Shown piece by piece: positions 1-8,955 of a stretch of DNA of 11,382 nt. Position numbers and translations under genes: made by a program. Position 1 is the stretch's first letter. Each line of letters opens with the position of its first letter. This DNA is from Ettlia oleoabundans (Eukaryota > Chlorophyta > Chlorophyceae > Chlamydomonadales): assembly GCA_019693395.1 (NCBI GenBank), contig JAAMXP010001326.1:1-11382 (forward strand), given 5' to 3'. The notes beneath the pieces were generated by a model. It had not been told where the DNA came from. It saw nothing but the letters and a program-made list of their open reading frames with translations, and searched no databases.

Positions 1-55
1 GGGTTGAACTTGAGCAGCCAGGCCGGCAGGTTGAGGGATGAACATGGGGTTGCAG

Positions 56-3000
56 CGCAGAAAACGCAGTGGACGGTGATCACGGGTCGCACGCAGAGGG
101 AGGGACTGCTGTTGTTGTACCACCCAACATGTACCCAGCTCTTGCGTCACTTGTTCCACGCCCACACATGTCCCTCCCTGAAGCCGATGATGCGATGGAT
201 GCGGATGCATTGCCCCCAGCCTTTGCTGACTGGCATGGGCAGCCCCCGTGGAGCAGCCTCAACCCTGGCAGCGCCACTGTGGCAAACGGGGCGCAGTTTC
301 TGCAGGCGATGGCAAGGGGGCTAGGCAACATCACGCTGGCAGGTGAGTGCAGCGAACGCTGGGTGTGCATGCTTTGACAGGTGCACAGGCTGGTAAAAGC
401 GGGGCAGGTTGAAGCCTCACACATGTGGCGCGGCATTAACACGGCAAGCTCTTACCGCGCGGGTTGCAATGCCTGAAGCCGTGAGTAGCATGGTGCAGCA
501 TGTGGCAGCATATGGGTGGAACCAAAATTCAGTCGGATGCGCTTGCTTGTTCGGGCCGCCTGCCTCAGTGGAGAGATGAGGTCTGGCACGGCTCGTGCAC
601 CTTGCTATTGCACAGGTCCGCTTCGCATCTGACCGCTTGTCTCTGTGCTTGGCTGCACCACCAAATGTCTCTGCAGGTGACCTGGCCTTTGCCCCTGGCG
701 ATTTCCACTTCCAGGAGTACTCGCTGCCCATCAACGTGTCTGGAGCCATGTGGATCCACGCAGGTGTGTTGCAAGCTTGTATGTCCCTGGGCAAACAGCG
801 CCTGCTTGACGAATTTACTCGAAGCAGATTGACGCGCGCAACGGGGTCTCCGACGTCTTTATCTTGTATGGGCGTGAGTTGTACGCTAGTCAGAGGGGGC
901 TGTGCACCTAGAAATACCAAGTCATCACCGTGCTTGCAGCATTGACACATGCTCGTTCTTGTGCTTACTTGCCTGGCCTACAGCTGATCCTGCGCGCCCC
1001 GTGGTGCTGGACTGGAGCAACGTCTCCGGCCTGATCAACGTTTACAAGAAAAGCACGCTGGTGCTTCACGGCATCATTTCAACAAGTGAGTCAGCAATTG
1101 CTTCGGCATTTTGCAAGGAGATTGGGTGCTGCCTACGGGATTTGGGTGCTGCCTAGGGGAAAGGTTAGCAGCATGCAGTCCCGAGACCTGGCAGCAAGGT
1201 GCGCTGCCCCGCTAGTTGTTGGCCTGGCTATGAGACAATGGCACAGGATTGCAGTGGTCTGACCTGGTGAAGTGGAACACGGTGGGATCACAAGAAGTGT
1301 GATAATGCTTGCAAGTGGTTGTATGTGGGACCTCTGCATTGCCACCAGTTTCCCAGGGTGTTCCCAACCATGGCACAGTCTTTATCACCAGCGCCACCCT
1401 GCCGCATGCAACTCACCCTTCTCTTTCCTCGCATCGTGCTTTGCTAAGCGCTCCTGTCCTTATGATTATGGTTGTTCACAAGAGTTGGTTACAATCCTTA
1501 TTTTCCTGCAGATGTGGGTGATGGGGAGCAGGCAATTGCGGAGCGCACGGTTCGGGTGCAGGTGGTGGGCTCCCCCATCTGGCCCACAGTCACTGGCGCC
1601 GACGGCCACAAGGTGCGGGGCATATCACTCCCTGGATGAGTTGGGTTTGTGTGACATGATGGGATCATGTCCTGGCATGGCATGCTGGGGAAGATTGCTT
1701 GCCTCCCGGGCTTCTCCTTCACTCGGGCTGGACAGCATCGCCTAATGCTGGAGAAGCATGCTCTTGAGCGGCTGAGCGGCGGGCCGGGCGCTGACTTGAG
1801 TGCAATGCTGTGCTGGCATGTGTCTATTACATGCCTGTGCTCTCAACTGGTACTGCCATCTGCGGGCATTGTGGTACCGCAGGTACTGTTCCTGGACAGC
1901 TTCCTGGTGGTGCCAGATGCGGAGCTGTTCCAGCAGGTGAGGCATTCTGCATGCACTGCTTGCTGGTCATGGCCTGTGTCATGAAATTGAGTCCTGCAAA
2001 CTTCCAGGAGTGCTTTGGGGCTTGATTTGTTGGAGCTGGAGCCAACCTGCCACACAACCGTATTGGCGTTGCTGCAGGCTTCTTTGGTTCTTGTCAACAA
2101 CTCGCGGGCTGTGGAGAACGGCGATGACGGCAGCGAGGAGGGGATAATTTATGAGGACTTTTCGGTCGTCACACCCAGCCTGGCGATGATTGATCTCATG
2201 CAGCTCACAGGTGGGCGGGTTTCCTGTGTTTTCGATGTACTGCCGCTCATCACTGCTCAGCCGTCTGGCAGGAGTTTGCTGGTGGCCATCATGGTGCCTT
2301 GCAACCCCTTCTTGTGCACCTGGGGCATCCAGCTGTGCAACGGCAGTGTTGCATAAGGCAACGATTGTGGTGGTGACAAATTTGCAGCTTGTGTGAAGGG
2401 CCGTTTGGGGGTGGCTTTGGGCCATGGCATTGTAAAAGCGGCACCAGCGGATCATCTGCCTGGATGCATAGGCGGGGGGACAGCGCCCGTACTTGTGACC
2501 CCTTTCTTCCTTCTAAATCCTTGCCATTGATGACAGCAATCAGCGCAGGAAGTCAAGCAACCTCTGCCAATCAAGTCCCCTTTTGCCACATGTCTCCACT
2601 GCCCGTCTGCAGGTCTGGGTGTGGGCGACTTTAGTTATACAGCGGGCCAAGCGCTCTACTCCCTGCAAAATACAGTAGCAGACATCAGCGCGCCGCCCTC
2701 CCCGGCACCAATCCCAGTGGAAGAGAGTTCCGATGGGCTCAGTGCTGGCGCCATTGCCGGCATCGCGGTGGGCGCTGTGGTCGCTGCAGGTGTGTTTTTT
2801 ACCTGATTCGACTGGGTTGGGGTGATTGCGGGTGGATTGTTTAAGTTGGACCTATTGATTGTGTCACCCTATACTATTGTATAGTGTTGACCAATTGGGG
2901 CTGGCTTGGGTGTGGAGGCTAAGCGAAGCATTGGCTTACTGACAACCAAACACTCTGGGGTGGCACGTGGCACATCAGATGCACTACCACTGGGCCTTGC

Positions 3001-6000
3001 GCATGCACAGTGATATGGCAGCAGTTGGGAAGTGCTAACTCGCAAGGCGCAGCTCAACATTTGGTGAAGGGGAGAGTCTATGTGCTGTCTTGTGCTTATG
3101 CACCTGCTCCCGCTCCCCTGCTGCGCTTCCAATGCAGGCGCCTTGCTGGCTGCGGTGCTGGTGTGGTGGCGTCGCCGGGCGGGCACTAAGCAGGTGGCTG
3201 ACCCTGGGAAGCCAGGTGGCAGCTCCCGTGCCACTCTTGTAGCCAGCATGGGCAAGGTCAGCAGCGATTTGGAGTCATTTGTATGCGGCAAGGGCGTTGG
3301 CGCGCCTGTCGGCGCCTTGGTGGCAGCAGATGTGGTGCTCCATCTTGGGAGCGAGGATGCCTCCAGTCAGCACGAGGCAACTGCCAGTGCAGGGAGCCGA
3401 CGCAGCGGCGGTAGCGGGGACAGCGGCGGCGGCGGTAAAGGCGGCAAGCTGGTGTATGTGCGGCAGAGCTCGGGGGAGGGCAGCAGCCCGGGCACGGGGC
3501 ACAGCGTGCTGCCGGGCGGAAAGAACCCCTTCCACAGGTGGGTGGTGTGCGCGTGGGTGGATGAGTGAGTTTAGCAGTGGGCACAGAATAATCTATTTAA
3601 GCTTTTTGTAGGTATTGCCATATTGGTTTCCCTGTGTTTATTGTTGGTATGGTTGTGCTACAAGAGGCGCTATCTGTCTGTCAGGGTCAGAACTGACTGC
3701 CTTGCAGCGGGCCTAAGTGCGTTGTCGGTCCACCTTTAGTCCGTAGCACATCCACCCATTCGACTTCATCCCTCAAGCTGGCTCGCCGCAGCGCTGCTGT
3801 ATCCCCCGCCCTTGCGCTGCCTTGACCGTCTGCTTCGGTCCTTTCGTCTTTTGCTGGTTGCAGCATCACCACCCTGGACCCCAGTGGCGTTGGCGGCGGC
3901 AGCGAGAGCGAGGACTTGTTCCTGTCATATATCCGCTCACGGGTGAGAGGATTCTGAATGTTAACGAGGTAGTGTGTTCGCTTTTGCTTGCTCATTTCTG
4001 CCAAGTCTGGCTGGCAAGACCCGCACGGGATTGCGGGCCCTTGTTTTGCTTCCCTTGCGTCCCAGCAGCAGCACTGCTGCGGCACAGTCTCCAATCAGCT
4101 CCTCACTGCTGCCACTACTTCCTCCCCTGCCCCCCGTCCTGCAGTTGCCCGGCAGTGGCGACGGCTCGCCAACACACGGACCTCTCTCGGCCCTCATGCT
4201 GCCTCCCGTCAGCCGACAAAGTTCCCTCACGCCTTCCCTGCGCCGTACCGCGCTTTCTTCATCGGAGAGTTCGCTCTGGGACATACCCTTTGAGCAGCTG
4301 CACCTGCAGGGAAAGATTGGCGAGGGAGCGTTTGGCAGGGTGGGTCGTGGCTGCCTCCTTGTCCCCTTCTTTCTCGACCTCCTTGCTTTTTCACCACAAC
4401 CTGTTGCCGCGTCTTGTCACAACCTGTTCTCTGTGCAATGTTAAAAGGGCGACATTTTGTGATCACGTCTGCCCGCCTGCCTTGCCGCCTGCCGCCTGCT
4501 GGCTTGTGCATATTAGGCAACCTTTTTTATGCATTTCTTCGTAAATGTCTTGGCCTTCTCTGCTCCGTTTGCTGGATCCCACTCCAGCATTAGTCTGTTC
4601 TAGATTTGTGTCACCTGCTCTGCCCTCTGCGCTGATACCCTCTTGCGTATTCGTTTATGCACATCCCGTACACATGTATTCGTCTTTGTGGTTCACTTGT
4701 GGGCTTACCTCCGCTGCCCTCCGCTTGCCCCTTCATGTGAGTGCAGGTCTACTTGGGCGAGTGGCACGCCACCCCCGTTGCTGTCAAGCTGCTGCTGCCA
4801 GTGGCTCAGCTGCAGGACACAGGTTCCATTGCAGAGGCTCTCACCAAGCCCAGCCCAGTGCTGACGCGGCTGCAGGAGGTTAGTCTTGTAGCGTATGCTG
4901 CCGCTACATTCCTTCAATCTGATGGCTCTCTGGGTCCTGGTTGTTGGCTGCTTTTGCTAGTATCTACTGTCAGTTTCATGGGTTCAGGTGTGTGTGTAAC
5001 TGTGGGTGGTGGTGGGAGGGGGGAAGGGGCCGGAGGGGTGCTGACGTGGTTGCAGGAGGTCAGCCACCAGCGTTTGCTGCTGGTGGCTGATCGACACGTG
5101 CTTGTGTAGCGTGAACTGCTGGCATGGTCTTGCAGGGTGCAGCAGTTGCCCGCCATGTATGATTCTTTGCATTTTGCCCAGCCCACCGCCCCTTACTGGT
5201 ATCATGAGCAGGAAAGCAGTTGACCAACCCAAGCCCCCCTGCGTGAGCTTCCCCTTTCTTTGTATCATGTATTCAATCTCAGCTTCGCTGCCTGTGTTAT
5301 CCCTCCCGTTGCCGCCTGCAGGAAGCGGACTTGATGTTCTCGCTTCGCCACCCCAACTGCGTGCAACTGATGGGCACGTGCCTGGCGCCTCCCTGCCTTA
5401 TCACCGAGTACTGCTCGCGAGGCAGTCTGGCTGATTGCCTAAGGGAAGCGCGGCGGCATCCCAACTCAATGGGAGCGGAGCTATCGTGGCATCGCCGCTT
5501 GGCCATGGTGGGTGGGCTGTAACCAAGGTGTACAACCCTAGAGCCAGGGGTTGACAGGAATTGTGGTTGACTAGTGGGGCGGGGCGAAGGGATGCAGCGG
5601 GGCGCTCCAACAAGCTCACCCACCCACCTACCCACCCACTTACTAACTCTCGCCCTCATGCAGGCCTTGGATGCTGCCAAGGGCATGCTGTACCTCCATT
5701 CATACCAGCCCCCCATCGTGCACAGGGACCTCAAATCTCCCAACCTGGTGCGTCGGTCCATTACATGCCATGCTGTGCCTGGCTTGCCCTGCGAAGACAA
5801 CCCAGCGACTTGCTGGCTGTGCAGCCACCGCTAATGAACACGCCTATGCAACCCTGCCGGTGCATTACTCTTCTTCCAATTTTCCACCTAAACTTGGTCT
5901 TGCACATGACCATTGTCCAATAAACCTGCTGATATGCATGCCACTTCCCTCTGCTGCAGCTCGTGGACAAGGACTGGAATGTCAAGGTGCGCGGTTTCAA

Positions 6001-7509
6001 AAATTTGCATCAATCATTGGGTTATGCCATCGTGATGCATTTTAAGCTGTCATATGGGACGCACGTTAAGCGCCCAATAATGCAATGCACACATCCACTG
6101 TGCCGCGGTGGTTGCAGTGCCTCTTTTGCTCCTCTTGCCAGGAGCTTTTCTTACTCCTCTTGCATTGCAAGTGACCAATGCACTTGCCAAGTGGCCACTC
6201 GACCTGCCACCCCAGTGCTATGCACGTTTGCTGCGACCTCACCCCATTTTGTTCTGCTGGCCTTTGGATGTTGCAGGTGGCAGATTTCAACCTCTCCAAG
6301 ATTCTCGGGGAGGACCACAGCGCGAGCCAGGAGGTCACAAATCCAAGGTGGCTGGCGCCGGAGGTGTTGCAGGTATGCAGATGGCGAGAGGGTTGCTGTA
6401 GCGCTGGTGCAGGGTGATTGGAGTGGCAAAATTGGCATTGGTAGTATAGGTTGCCCGTTTGCTTCTCTTCTGCTTTGCCTGGCCCTACCCTCACCCTCAC
6501 CGCTCTTATGCGCTTGCTGGGCCTCCCACCACCCACCCACCCACCCACCACTACCACCACGATTGCCGCTCTTCTGCAGGGCGACCAGGCCACGCCTCCA
6601 TCCGACGTATTCAGCTTTGGTGTGGTGATGTGGGAGATGCTGACTTTCCAGCTGCCTTGGTGCCAGAACTTCATACCCATCAATCCCTGGCAGGTGCGCA
6701 CATTGCTGGTGCCAGTCGCAGTTGCTGCACGCAGGTGGCAGCTGAGCGCAGTGCTGGTGATGGTCGCAGTTGCTGCAGGCTGCCTGGCTGGATAGCGAGG
6801 GGGGGTTCCCGGTGTTTCGGCTGGATGGGTAGTGACCCATGAAAATGGTTGACACAGCAATTGCTGAACAAAAATTTGTGCACAAGTCCAAAGGGTATGC
6901 TCCTCGGTCAACAAGCGAGACAAGGGTCTTTCATCCCACTCTGACCCTCCATCACACCATCCTAACTGCCCTGCCCTCCCCTCTTTCACTGTCCCTGCAC
7001 CGCTGCAGCTAGCCCGCATGGTGCTTGGCGGCAAGCGGCTGCCGGTACCGCCGTCTGAGCTGTTGCCGGGACTAGAGAAGCTGCCCCCCCACTTGATGCA
7101 AGCTTACGCGGAGCTGATGCAGCGCTGCTGGGAGACCAGCCCGGCAGACAGGCCCACGTTTGCCGAGATTGCGGCACAGCTCAGGTGCGATGGCAGGGCA
7201 CCCAGGCTGCGCTGCGGGCCGGGGGCCGGTATATGTGGGTGGGTGGGTGTGGGTGTGTGCGAGGGAACGAGGGGGCTGTGTCTTGAGTGTACGGACAGGC
7301 AGCTGGCCACCAATCATCGGGGTGAAGCACAGCCAGCTGCACCGGCGAACGCAGCTATGGTTGTCATGCCATGGACACTTTGTTTGCGGGTTGCAGCAGC
7401 TGGTTCTCGTGAAACGGGCAAGGCAGGTGTCGACCAACCGCTTTGTGCTCCACCCTTTCCCTTCGCTTGCAGGGATATGGTGCAGCAGCTGTCGCCGCAC
7501 GATGGTTGA
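56..7509 (+). CDS. Receptor-like TKL-type protein kinase, 18 exons in window, 5'-partial
   Basis: Predicted single-pass membrane kinase that would couple an extracellular ligand or wall-sensing region to cytoplasmic Ser/Thr (possibly Tyr) phosphorylation. Exons: 56-342, 677-763, 984-1085, 1512-1612, 1883-1936, 2078-2210, 2613-2789, 3138-3537, 3864-3942, 4145-4339, 4747-4878, 5322-5507, 5664-5747, 5960-5986, 6277-6372, 6580-6693, 7009-7184, 7473-7509. All junctions are GT-AG, phases match throughout, and the joined frame gives 821 residues ending in TGA. Residues are numbered from the first whole codon at 57. The first exon follows an acceptor ending at 55; its frame has a stop at 39-41 just upstream, and no signal peptide is visible, so the true start lies outside the window. 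The kinase motifs are unmistakable. The ectodomain resembles, from memory, those of green-algal TKL receptor kinases; that is inference. Exon borders in 1086-1511 and the first acceptor are the least certain parts. Confidence 0.9.
1086..1511 (+). other. Intron 3 with a 20-bp tandem duplication and a possible cassette exon
   Basis: Donor GTGAGT at 1086 and acceptor CTGCAG ending at 1511. Joining 1085 directly to 1512 gives a good phase-1 junction (IIST-N-VGDG). Inside, 1121-1140 and 1141-1160 are near-identical 20-bp units around TTGGGTGCTGCCTA. A phase-compatible open segment at 1349-1435 could be included as an extra 29 codons (see findings). Which form is used cannot be settled from sequence alone. 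Confidence 0.6.
1121..1160. repeat. Two tandem 20-bp copies in intron 3
   Basis: The units at 1121-1140 and 1141-1160 both contain TTGGGTGCTGCCTA. They differ at only two positions, the second base and one base near the end. They look like a recent local duplication. They are intronic if the direct exon 3-4 junction is right. Confidence 0.85.
2745..3168 (+). other. Single transmembrane helix, split by an intron
   Basis: Residues about 300-324 form a Gly/Ala/Val/Leu-rich helix (GAIAGIAVGAVVAAG in exon 7, ALLAAVLVWW in exon 8) followed by a stop-transfer Arg triplet. The phase-1 intron 2790-3137 interrupts the helix in the middle. The positive side follows the helix, which places the kinase domain in the cytoplasm (type I topology). 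After it, exons 8 to early 10 encode a Ser/Gly-rich juxtamembrane segment, residues about 325-520, with a run of Gly around GDSGGGGKGG and many possible phosphorylation sites. Confidence 0.85.
4879..5321 (+). other. Intron 11 carrying a degenerate copy of the exon 11 end
   Basis: Donor GTTAGT at 4879 and acceptor CTGCAG ending at 5321. Bases 5038-5063 match the exon 11/donor junction 4858-4883 at 23 of 26 positions. In the copy the donor reads GTCAGC. Weaker similarity continues about 20 bases into the intron. A G-rich tract lies just before the copy (5003-5040). The copy has no acceptor-flanked frame that would make it a usable exon. Confidence 0.75.
5003..5040 (+). repeat. G-rich tract with G-quadruplex potential (intron 11)
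   Basis: Five or more runs of three or more G (GGG, GGG, GGGAGGGGGG, GGGG, GGGG) within 38 bases on the RNA-sense strand, following a short GT run. This satisfies the usual sequence rule for an intramolecular G-quadruplex. Function is unknown. Confidence 0.6.
5617..5639 (-). repeat. CCCA tract in intron 12, about 25 bases before the acceptor
   Basis: Four CCC runs spaced by A/C/T, ending 24 bases before the acceptor at 5663. They probably serve in the place of a polypyrimidine tract. The complementary strand could form a G-quadruplex. Confidence 0.55.
5960..5986 (+). other. 27-nt exon 14 of the receptor kinase
   Basis: A nine-codon exon (LVDKDWNVK) bridges the catalytic loop exon ending SPNL and the exon beginning VADFN. 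It follows TGCTGCAG and is followed by GTGCGC, both junctions phase 0. The residues fit the expected segment between HRDxKxxN and the metal-binding motif, so it is a true exon despite its size. Confidence 0.88.
6524..6560 (-). repeat. CCCA/CCA tract in intron 15, about 20 bases before the acceptor
   Basis: A (CCCA)n run followed by CCA triplets ends 19 bases before the acceptor at 6579. Its core CACCCACCCACCCAC is the exact reverse complement of part of the G-rich tract in intron 17. Confidence 0.6.
6694..7008 (+). other. Intron 16 with an imperfect 48-bp-period direct repeat
   Basis: Donor GTGCGC at 6694 and acceptor GCTGCAG ending at 7008. Two copies of a segment of about 28 bp built on GCTGGTG...TCGCAGTTGCTGCA begin at 6705 and 6753. 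Nothing in the remainder looks coding in a way that fits the flanking phase-0 junctions. Confidence 0.6.
7235..7260 (+). repeat. GGGT tract with G-quadruplex potential (intron 17)
   Basis: Four GGG runs in the pattern GTGGGTGGGTGGGTGTGGG followed by GT repeats, about 50 bases after the donor at 7185. It lies on the RNA-sense strand. Confidence 0.6.
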
Positions 7510-7915
7510 GGGCACCCGTCAGCAGCTCAGTGTATCGAACGGCATTTACCATAGCAGCACTTTCGTTTCAGCCTTCTTTGTTTGTTTGGAGAAAAGCACA
7601 AGGGCACATGAGGCTTGCCCCCCTCTTCGTCTTGAAACTCATTGACTCAACAATCAGCCCACGTTGTTACCTGTTTCTTGTGCCCCCTTGTTGTTATATT
7701 ACTATCAATCACACCAGTTCCACCTTATTCTACATTACCCGGATCATGACTCACACAATGACAACATGCATCTCCATATTCATGCCCAGCTTGAGGCTCC
7801 AGCTTTTTCCCCTTTTTGGCTCTTGTGAGTAGAGCCCAAGCCGGCTGCAGCATAGGCTGTTGCCCGCAGAGCCGTTCCTTGCCCGCTGTTCCTGTAAAAA
7901 CGGGCCCAAATCTTC
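7510..7915 (+). other. Predicted 3' UTR of the receptor kinase
   Basis: This stretch follows the TGA stop at 7507-7509. It is T-rich relative to the exons and has no coding-like frame. The first TGTAA on this strand is at 7894-7898, which would give a 3' UTR of about 400 nt. The end is inferred from that signal. Confidence 0.5.
7882..7906 (+). terminator. Candidate polyadenylation signal TGTAA within a small stem-loop
   Basis: TGTAA at 7894-7898 matches the signal established for green algae. It sits in the loop of a 5-bp GCCCG/CGGGC stem (7882-7886 with 7902-7906). Cleavage would be expected a short distance downstream. The hairpin may be coincidental. Confidence 0.5.
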
Positions 7916-8270
7916 ACCTAATGGCAGGCACGTGGAAGAGATGTGTAGCTGCAGCATGTCGCATTGCGGCACGTCCTGCTCACTCCACGTGCAGCAGCAT
8001 GGCTTGTTGCCCCTTGACCCTTCTTTCTTGCTGCACCACTCCCAGGCACCGGGGGTCGCATGCAGCAAATCGGCGCGTCATGCTGGCTCTAGCAATATAG
8101 CAGAAATTTTTAGCTGAAGACTCGATTGACCAAATAAGGTGCTAGGGGCAATGCCATTTCTGCATGCGTGCTGCAGTGCCTGTGCAAATTCGGCGTCAGC
8201 TGATGCGACGGCTAGCAGCGGGGCACTGCCCTTTCTGACTGAGGGGTGTTACAGAGTCTGCGCAAGGATA
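7916..8270. other. Intergenic stretch between convergent genes
   Basis: No convincing coding frame, RNA gene or repeat is visible here. Short open frames exist on both strands but have random composition. The bounds depend on the inferred polyadenylation sites of the two convergent transcripts. Confidence 0.4.
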
Positions 8271-8955
8271 CCCGCTCGCGGGGAGTTACAATCAGACGTG
8301 AATGAATGAATGCACTGCCCTTTCTCGCATTTACCCGTCTCTGATTCTCCTTCCCTCCCATCACACCCATGCACCTGCCCAGCTTGCACCAGTAACTGGC
8401 CTGCTTGCATGGCTGCTCCCCCATGTTCGTGCCTGTGCCTCAGCTCAGCCAGCACCGTGGTGCCACCACCCATAGCAGTTCCAGTCCTGCCAGCCAAACA
8501 GACCTCGCTTGATTTTATACGAGTTTCCCACTTGGTGTGGCTGCGACTACCTTTGTGCGCTTTCAATTGAATGATGCAGATGAGTCGAGGGTATTGGAGA
8601 AGAGGCAGCCATTGAAATGGCAGAACCAGTGTAAAGAACACGAACGCAGTAGGAGGAGATGCAGTAAAGACTGCAACAAAGGCAGCAGCAGAGTGTGAGC
8701 AAGAAAAGGGCGCGGGGAGTGTGCACTTGTGGTGGAAAAGGCAGCACGAAACAGGAGAGACAGCGAATGTCGAGGGGCGGCACTCGGTGAGTGAACTGAA
8801 GGCGAGGTTGCATGCAGCAGAAGCTATGGACTGGGGGCCGCAAGCCCACCGCCGATGCGCCGGCGTGCCGGCGTGCCGGAAGGTATGCTGCCAGTGCCAG
8901 AAGCCACTATCCATTTTTCTAGCGGCCTCCCATCCAAGGGTCTGCGTCATCATAA
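8249..8955 (-). other. Predicted 3' UTR of the small minus-strand gene
   Basis: Reading the minus strand, the first TGTAA after the 75-codon frame is at 8290-8286, with a second at 8253-8249, giving a 3' UTR of about 670-700 nt. It contains a (GAAT)n stutter near 8297-8310 and two tandem 8-bp GCGTGCCG units at 8863-8878. A 234-codon frame (8953-8249) begins 2 nt after the upstream stop. Its product is rich in Cys, His and Ala without recognisable motifs, so I treat it as untranslated by default (see findings). Confidence 0.45.
8286..8290 (-). terminator. Candidate TGTAA polyadenylation signal, minus strand
   Basis: TTACA on the plus strand reads TGTAA on the minus strand. It is the first such pentamer downstream of the small minus-strand coding frame, and a second copy lies 37 bases further on. 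TGTAA is the usual green-algal signal. Pentamers also occur by chance, so this is moderate evidence only. Confidence 0.45.

Larger units (their letters stand above)
56..2768 (+). other. Extracellular region of the receptor kinase (residues 1-299, exons 1-7)
   Basis: Exons 1-6 and most of exon 7 encode a hydrophobic, strand-rich region before the transmembrane helix. Recognisable stretches are NITLAG, LPINVSG, VVLDWSNVSGLINVY, GSPIWPTVTG and VLFLDSFLVVPD. Four N-glycosylation sequons are visible: NIT, NVS twice and NNS, fitting an extracellular location. The spacing of short beta-strand-like segments suggests a right-handed beta-helix (pectin-lyase-like) fold; this is inference from pattern, not a domain match. 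A Pro-rich stalk (PPSPAPIP) precedes the membrane. Introns here have phases 1, 1, 1, 0, 0, 1 and 1, the last interrupting the transmembrane helix itself. Confidence 0.65.
4286..7184 (+). other. TKL-type protein kinase domain (residues about 521-809, exons 10-17)
   Basis: All landmarks appear in order. The Gly-rich loop is GEGAFGRV (residues 532-539), split by an intron before V. The beta-3 motif is VAVK with Lys552 (codon 4786-4788). The alpha-C Glu583 is the first residue of exon 12, nine residues before His592 of the following LRHPN. The catalytic loop is HRDLKSPN with Asp666 (codon 5727-5729), a TKL/Raf-like form. The metal-binding motif is DFN (684-686; codons 6283-6291) in place of DFG. 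The APE motif is in RWLAPEVL (708-710). The F-helix motif is DVFSFGVVMWE with Asp722. The final conserved Arg799 is in CWETSPADRPTF. A segment of about 30 residues between beta-3 and alpha-C is longer than usual. All catalytic residues except the DFG glycine are present, so activity is likely. Confidence 0.93.

Noticed and set aside
1272..1745. 157-codon plus-strand frame
   Set aside because: It overlaps exon 4 in the wrong frame; the frame giving AIAERTVRVQVVGSPIWPTVTG fits both flanking exon phases.
3822..4544. 240-codon plus-strand frame across kinase introns 9 and 10
   Set aside because: It runs out of phase through exons 9 and 10, whose correct frames join into the kinase N-lobe. The product is Cys/Pro/Leu-rich intron translation.
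6066..7034. 322-codon open frame on the minus strand, antisense to kinase exons 15-17
   Set aside because: It overlaps exons whose plus-strand frame encodes clear kinase motifs, crosses three introns, and its product is His/Ser/Cys-rich with no motif. It is a GC-rich antisense shadow.
8310..8570. 86-codon plus-strand frame in the intergenic/3' UTR area
   Set aside because: Cys/Pro/Ser-rich composition, no conserved-looking segments, and it lies antisense to the inferred 3' UTR of the small minus-strand gene.
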